This document shows positions 6,961 to 10,682 of a DNA stretch of 10,682 nucleotides, in pieces. The stretch comes from an uncultured Bacillota bacterium (lineage in GTDB: Bacteria > Bacillota_I > Bacilli_A > Erysipelotrichales > Erysipelotrichaceae), in the NCBI GenBank assembly GCA_937919165.1, contig CALFPO010000061.1:1-10682 (forward strand). The letters run 5' to 3'. The notes under the pieces are model-generated. The model was not told the DNA's origin, did not search any database, and saw nothing but the letters and a program-made list of their open reading frames with translations. How positions within the stretch are numbered: the first letter of the stretch is position 1; each line of letters begins with the position of its first letter. Made by a program: the position numbers and the translations under genes.

Positions 6961-8612
6961 CATTCCAATGAGAACAGATACTGATATACCGGCTGACCGC
7001 CATCAATGATGTCGCATTCGAGCCTGCTTCTTGACGAGACATACTCTTCGATATGCTTCAGATCGCCATCATTTCCATCAATGCCCTTATAGATCGTGAG
7101 CAGTTCCTTGTCTTCGATCTTTAGTAAGGAATCAAGAAGCCTGTCGATGACTTTTATTCTGTCGTCTCCTGAGCAGACGATCGTCTTGCCGGCAATGGCG
7201 ATATAGTCGCCTTGCTTTACCTCTACCCCTTCAAAGGATGTATCCTTTATCGCATAGGTGATGCTTGAAGGATAGACATTATCTATCATGGTCTTCATTG
7301 CATCCATATTCTCCTCCATTTCCGCATCTTTGTTGAAGATGGCCACAGCGCTTACGCCAGCCTGAATGGACTTGGTCTCCACAATGAAGATGTTGCGGTC
7401 ATCTATGACATCCCTAGCCTGTTTGGCAGCCAGAATGATATTCGAATTGTTCGGGAAGATGATGATGTTTTCGCAATCGTCAAGTTCCATGATTCTGTTG
7501 CAGAAATCTTCTGTGGAAGGATTCATGGTCTGGCCGCCTGATATCACGCAGTCGACTCCCAGATCATCAAATAACGCGCTTAGACCATCTCCTGCCGCAA
7601 CCGCTATGAGTCCATAGCGTCTTTTAGGCTTGATGTTCTCCTCAACGGCTTCCACAATCTCTTCATGGGCTTCATTGGCTATAAGAGTCGAATGCTGCTC
7701 CTTCATGTTCTCAATCTTGAGCTTGATGAATTCGCCATAGCGTTGCCCAATGTTGAGGGCATCGCCTGGCTTAAGGACATGGACATGAACCTTGACCAGT
7801 TCATCATCCCTGACAACCACCAGTGATTCGCCACCCATATCGCTCAATCTCTTCTTGAGATTCTTTTCTTCAAACGTCTTCTGATTCTCTTCAGAAAGCC
7901 TGACAATGAACTCTGTGCAATAGCCATATTCCTCGCTCTCCAATAGAGATGCGGTATTGGTTTCCTCTTTGCTTCTTGCGCCATCAGAAACTACAGGCCT
8001 TCCCTGAACATGTTCTCTGAATCCTTCAAAGATCATCAACAGTCCGGCACCGCCGCTATCGACAACCCCCACTTCCTTTAGCACCGGCAGATAATCAGGA
8101 GTATGATCTAGCGATTCCTTGAGATAGGAACACATCCTGTCCATATAGGTCTCAAGATCGAAACGCTCTTTCTTATAGTCGTTGTTGGCATACCATGCCC
8201 CTTCTCTGATGACGGTCAGAATCGTGCCTTCAACAGGCTTCATGATGGCTTTGTAGGCTACTCTTGCGCCGTTCTCGAAACCGCCGGCGATATCGCCTAC
8301 ATCAAGCTCATCCTTGCCTTCGATATACTGATAAAAGCCTCGGAAGATCTGGGACGTGATGACGCCTGAGTTTCCTCTTGCGCCCATCAGAAGGCCCTTG
8401 GAAAGAGCTTTAGCCACATCGCTTATGCTGTCGCTTGAACACCTTACGGCTTCATTGCAGCCACTGGTGAAAGTCATGGACATATTGGTTCCGGTATCTC
8501 CATCAGGAACCGGAAAGACATTCATGGCATTGATCTCTTGAGCATGATTCTCAAGATTTGCTGCTCCGCTAAGAAGCATTTCCTTGAAGATCTTGACGTC
8601 AATCCTATCCAT
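6960..8612 (-). CDS. fakA: Fatty acid kinase catalytic subunit FakA (DAK2/DhaL domain, YloV family)
   Basis: FakA phosphorylates free fatty acids held by a FakB protein, giving acyl phosphate that can enter phospholipid synthesis. The 550 residues match the family length. The N-terminal DhaL-type kinase domain (about 1-200) shows NVFPVPDGDTGTNM (31-44) with the Mg-binding aspartates, GARGNSGVITSQIFRGF (77-93) and VDSGGAGLL (184-192). The middle domain has C232 and the pair H276/H278 (KVHVHV), which match the metal-binding Cys/His set described for FakA. The C-terminal part (about 330-550) contains SGGQTMNPSTEDF (358-370) and IIIFPNNSNI (383-392), the conserved features of the FakB-binding domain. 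Its ATG lies inside the end of the yloU reading frame (8-base overlap), a sign of translational coupling. No fakB is in the window. The older name is DAK2 domain protein YloV. Confidence 0.93.
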   Translation of the reverse strand: MDRIDVKIFKEMLLSGAANLENHAQEINAMNVFPVPDGDTGTNMSMTFTSGCNEAVRCSSDSISDVAKALSKGLLMGARGNSGVITSQIFRGFYQYIEGKDELDVGDIAGGFENGARVAYKAIMKPVEGTILTVIREGAWYANNDYKKERFDLETYMDRMCSYLKESLDHTPDYLPVLKEVGVVDSGGAGLLMIFEGFREHVQGRPVVSDGARSKEETNTASLLESEEYGYCTEFIVRLSEENQKTFEEKNLKKRLSDMGGESLVVVRDDELVKVHVHVLKPGDALNIGQRYGEFIKLKIENMKEQHSTLIANEAHEEIVEAVEENIKPKRRYGLIAVAAGDGLSALFDDLGVDCVISGGQTMNPSTEDFCNRIMELDDCENIIIFPNNSNIILAAKQARDVIDDRNIFIVETKSIQAGVSAVAIFNKDAEMEENMDAMKTMIDNVYPSSITYAIKDTSFEGVEVKQGDYIAIAGKTIVCSGDDRIKVIDRLLDSLLKIEDKELLTIYKGIDGNDGDLKHIEEYVSSRSRLECDIIDGGQPVYQYLFSLE

Positions 8613-8964
8613 TGATCTCGATTCCCTCTACGAAGACGTTGACTTCCTTGACATCCATGTTCAAGGTCTTCTCAAGCGTATACTTGACGCGCTGCTGTAT
8701 GGAAGCCACCACTTCCGAGATCTTGACCTCGTAGCAGATGATGACATGCAGATCGATCTGCAGTCCATCCTTATGGTTGCTTATCACAACGCCCTTGGAA
8801 TAGTTCTCTTTCTTCAGCAAGGCACTATAGCCATCCTTGATTGGATTCTTTGAAGCCATGCCTACAACGCCATAGCATTCATTGACGGTCGTGCCGGCCA
8901 GAATTGCGATCGCATCGTCGCTGATCTTTACCTTGCCAAAATCTGTGCTTTTGTTTACTGGCAT
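8605..8964 (-). CDS. yloU: Asp23/Gls24 family envelope stress response protein (YloU-like)
   Basis: Small 119-residue protein of the Asp23 family (DUF322), linked in Firmicutes to the cell envelope and almost always placed before the DAK2 gene. Visible family features are GKVKISDDAIAILAGTTVNE (10-29) followed by GVVGM (32-36), VVISNHKDGLQIDLHVII (58-75) in the central strands, and VKEVNVFVEGI (105-115) at the end. It has no signal peptide or membrane segment. The start is well supported by AAGGAGG at 7-base spacing. It opens the two-gene yloU-fakA operon and overlaps fakA by 8 bases. Its molecular role is not established; the pairing with FakA suggests a membrane or lipid link. Confidence 0.92.
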   Translation of the reverse strand: MPVNKSTDFGKVKISDDAIAILAGTTVNECYGVVGMASKNPIKDGYSALLKKENYSKGVVISNHKDGLQIDLHVIICYEVKISEVVASIQQRVKYTLEKTLNMDVKEVNVFVEGIEING

Positions 8965-8990
8965 AACAGTGCCTCCTTCAATTGAAAAAC

Positions 8991-8999
8991 ATTATAGCA
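8991..8999 (-). promoter_or_regulatory. Extended -10 promoter for yloU-fakA
   Basis: The reverse strand reads TGCTATAAT, a perfect -10 with the TGn extension, 26 bases before the yloU ATG and just upstream of its AAGGAGG. No good -35 is seen at 17 bases, which the extended -10 can compensate for. Confidence 0.6.
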
Positions 9000-9057
9000 C
9001 TTATATATGTCAGCATTGTGAAGCGTGCCATATTCTGAATGTCCTTTCAATAATATA

Positions 9058-9085
9058 TTAAAAAAAGAGACTTTTATGTTAAAAT
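9058..9085 (+). promoter_or_regulatory. Probable promoter for ppdK
   Basis: An extended -10 TGTTAAAAT (9077-9085) is preceded at 16 bases by TTAAAA (9058-9063), a partial match to TTGACA. It would start a leader of about 29 bases carrying AAGGAG (9110-9115). The whole 8965-9120 gap contains only this promoter and the divergent one for yloU. Confidence 0.45.
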
Positions 9086-9120
9086 ATTTACGGTCAAAAA
9101 GTAGACTAGAAGGAGAAATT

Positions 9121-10682
9121 ATGAGCAAGAAATACGTTTATATGTTTGCTGAAGGAAATGCAAACATGCGTGAACTCCTTGGCGGTAAAGGTGCTAACCT
9201 GGCTGAAATGGCTAGCTTAGGATTACCAGTACCATTTGGTTTCACCATCACAACTGAAGCCTGCAATGCTTACTATGATGATGGCGAGAAAATCAACCAG
9301 GATATCATGACACAAGTTAAGAAAGCTTTAGTCAAGCTTGAGAAGCAGGCTGGCAAGAAGCTTGGCGATGCCAAGAACCCATTGCTTGTATCTGTAAGAT
9401 CAGGCGCTAGAGCTAGTATGCCAGGCATGATGGATACTATCCTCAACCTCGGCATCAACGATGAAGTAGCTGAAACCATAGCTAAGAAGACAAACAACGA
9501 AAGATTCGCATATGACTCATATCGTCGTTTCATTCAGATGTTCTCTGACGTAGTTATGGAACTTCCTAAATCAAAGTTCGAAGTTATCATCGATGAAATG
9601 AAAGAAAAGAAAGGCGTTAAACAGGATACTGAACTGGATGCCAAGGATATGAAGGATCTGGTCAAGAAGTTTAAGGCTTTCTATAAGAAGAACCTCAAGG
9701 AAGACTTCCCTCAGGACACAAACATCCAGCTTGAAAGAGCTATCGAGGCTGTCTTCAGATCTTGGAACAACCCAAGAGCCATCTTCTACCGCAAGGAAAA
9801 CGATATCCCTTCTTCATGGGGCACTGCCGTTAACGTACAGATGATGGTATTCGGAAACATGGGCGATGACTGCGGTACAGGCGTTGCCTTCACCAGAAAC
9901 CCTGCTACAGGCGAAAACAAGATCTTCGGCGAATTCCTGATGAACGCTCAGGGCGAAGACGTTGTTGCCGGCGTAAGAACACCACAGACAATCGATCAGC
10001 TGAAGAAGGTTATGCCAGAAGCATATGCCGACTTCGTAAAGATCTGCGATACTCTTGAACATCATTACCATGATATGCAGGATATGGAATTCACTATCCA
10101 GGAAAAGAAACTGTTCATGCTGCAGACACGTAACGGCAAGAGAACCGCTACTGCTGCTTTGAAGGTTGCCTGCGACATGGTTGATGAAGGATTGGTTACT
10201 ATTGATCAGGCTCTGCTGATGGTTGAACCTAAGCAGCTTGATTCTCTGCTCCATCCACAGTTCGATGCAGCTGCATTGAAGGCTGCTAAGCCTATCACTT
10301 CAGGTCTTCCTGCTTCTCCAGGCGCTGCTTGCGGACAGATCGTCTTCACAGCTGAAGATGCTGCAAGAGAGCACAAGAACGGCAAGAAGGTCATCTTAGT
10401 CAGACTCGAGACTTCTCCAGAAGATATCGAAGGTATGGCTGCCGCTGAAGGCGTACTTACAGTACGTGGCGGTATGACAAGCCATGCTGCCGTTGTAGCC
10501 AGAGGTATGGGCGAATGCTGCGTATCAGGCTGCGGCGACATCAAGATGGACGAAGAGAACAAGAAGTTCGAACTTGGCGGAAAAGTTTTCCATGAGGGTG
10601 ACTATATCTCCATTGACGGAACTACCGGTAAGATTTACGACGGTATTATCCCCACTGTTGATGCCACTATCGCAGGTGAGTT
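9121..10682 (+). CDS. ppdK: Pyruvate phosphate dikinase, first 520 residues (cut by window edge)
   Basis: Interconverts pyruvate, ATP and phosphate with PEP, AMP and pyrophosphate in the cytoplasm, working in glycolysis or gluconeogenesis in many anaerobes. The frame is open to the right edge; the family is about 875 residues, so the PEP/pyruvate barrel is outside. The nucleotide-binding domain has GGKGANLAEM (21-30, K23), SVRSGARASMPGMMDT (91-106) and LQTRNGKR with R337. The swivelling phosphohistidine domain contains GGMTSHAAVVARGMG with catalytic H455. H455 and R337 fall at the same numbers as in the well-studied Clostridium symbiosum enzyme, so there are no insertions relative to it up to there. 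The ATG is fixed by AAGGAG at 5-base spacing. The frequent use of a few codons (for example gct and gaa) suggests high expression, as expected for a central enzyme. Confidence 0.97.
   Translation, partial: MSKKYVYMFAEGNANMRELLGGKGANLAEMASLGLPVPFGFTITTEACNAYYDDGEKINQDIMTQVKKALVKLEKQAGKKLGDAKNPLLVSVRSGARASMPGMMDTILNLGINDEVAETIAKKTNNERFAYDSYRRFIQMFSDVVMELPKSKFEVIIDEMKEKKGVKQDTELDAKDMKDLVKKFKAFYKKNLKEDFPQDTNIQLERAIEAVFRSWNNPRAIFYRKENDIPSSWGTAVNVQMMVFGNMGDDCGTGVAFTRNPATGENKIFGEFLMNAQGEDVVAGVRTPQTIDQLKKVMPEAYADFVKICDTLEHHYHDMQDMEFTIQEKKLFMLQTRNGKRTATAALKVACDMVDEGLVTIDQALLMVEPKQLDSLLHPQFDAAALKAAKPITSGLPASPGAACGQIVFTAEDAAREHKNGKKVILVRLETSPEDIEGMAAAEGVLTVRGGMTSHAAVVARGMGECCVSGCGDIKMDEENKKFELGGKVFHEGDYISIDGTTGKIYDGIIPTVDATIAGE

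Noticed and set aside
9060..9076. AAAAG-AGA-CTTTT as a terminator between yloU and ppdK
   Set aside because: The stem is short and almost all A-T, and it overlaps the likely ppdK promoter. The genes on either side diverge, so no terminator is needed.
9814..10562. Two long reverse-strand open frames opposite ppdK
   Set aside because: They overlap the clearly conserved PPDK frame, have no recognisable domains or SDs, and are explained by antisense frames in codon-biased DNA.

Overview
The window looks like chromosomal core DNA from a low-GC to mid-GC Gram-positive bacterium (Bacillota). The reasons are strong AAGGAG-type ribosome binding sites, the Asp23-family/FakA gene pair, a PASTA-repeat surface protein, single-membrane style ABC permease architecture, and a Clostridium-type pyruvate phosphate dikinase. 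A member of the Erysipelotrichia is plausible, but that is a guess from gene content and style. No mobile element, CRISPR array, tRNA or rRNA is visible, and no intergenic stretch exceeds about 190 bases.

Layout. Bases 1-4907 form one leftward block: a PASTA-repeat membrane protein, an FtsX/MacB-like ABC permease, its ATPase, and then, after a small hairpin terminator, the NAD-dependent DNA ligase ligA, which is cut by the left edge. A divergent promoter region (about 4908-5092) separates this block from a single rightward gene (5093-6946) encoding an acyl-CoA synthetase-like adenylate-forming enzyme with a lysine-rich N-terminal tail. That gene converges on the leftward pair yloU-fakA (Asp23-family protein and fatty-acid kinase catalytic subunit, 8964 to 6960), with a shared bidirectional terminator between them. 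A second divergent promoter region (8965-9120) leads rightward into ppdK, which is cut by the right edge at residue 520.

How the genes may work together. The PASTA, permease and ATPase genes are tightly spaced and probably make one membrane complex. The kinase-free PASTA protein sits where an adaptor or sensor of a MacB/FtsEX-type transporter would be expected, and this is the most interesting unit here. FakA and the acyl-CoA synthetase-like enzyme both belong to families that activate free fatty acids, one through acyl phosphate and the other through acyl-AMP/CoA, and they sit end to end. LigA (DNA replication and repair) and PPDK (PEP/pyruvate interconversion) are housekeeping genes that happen to flank these units.
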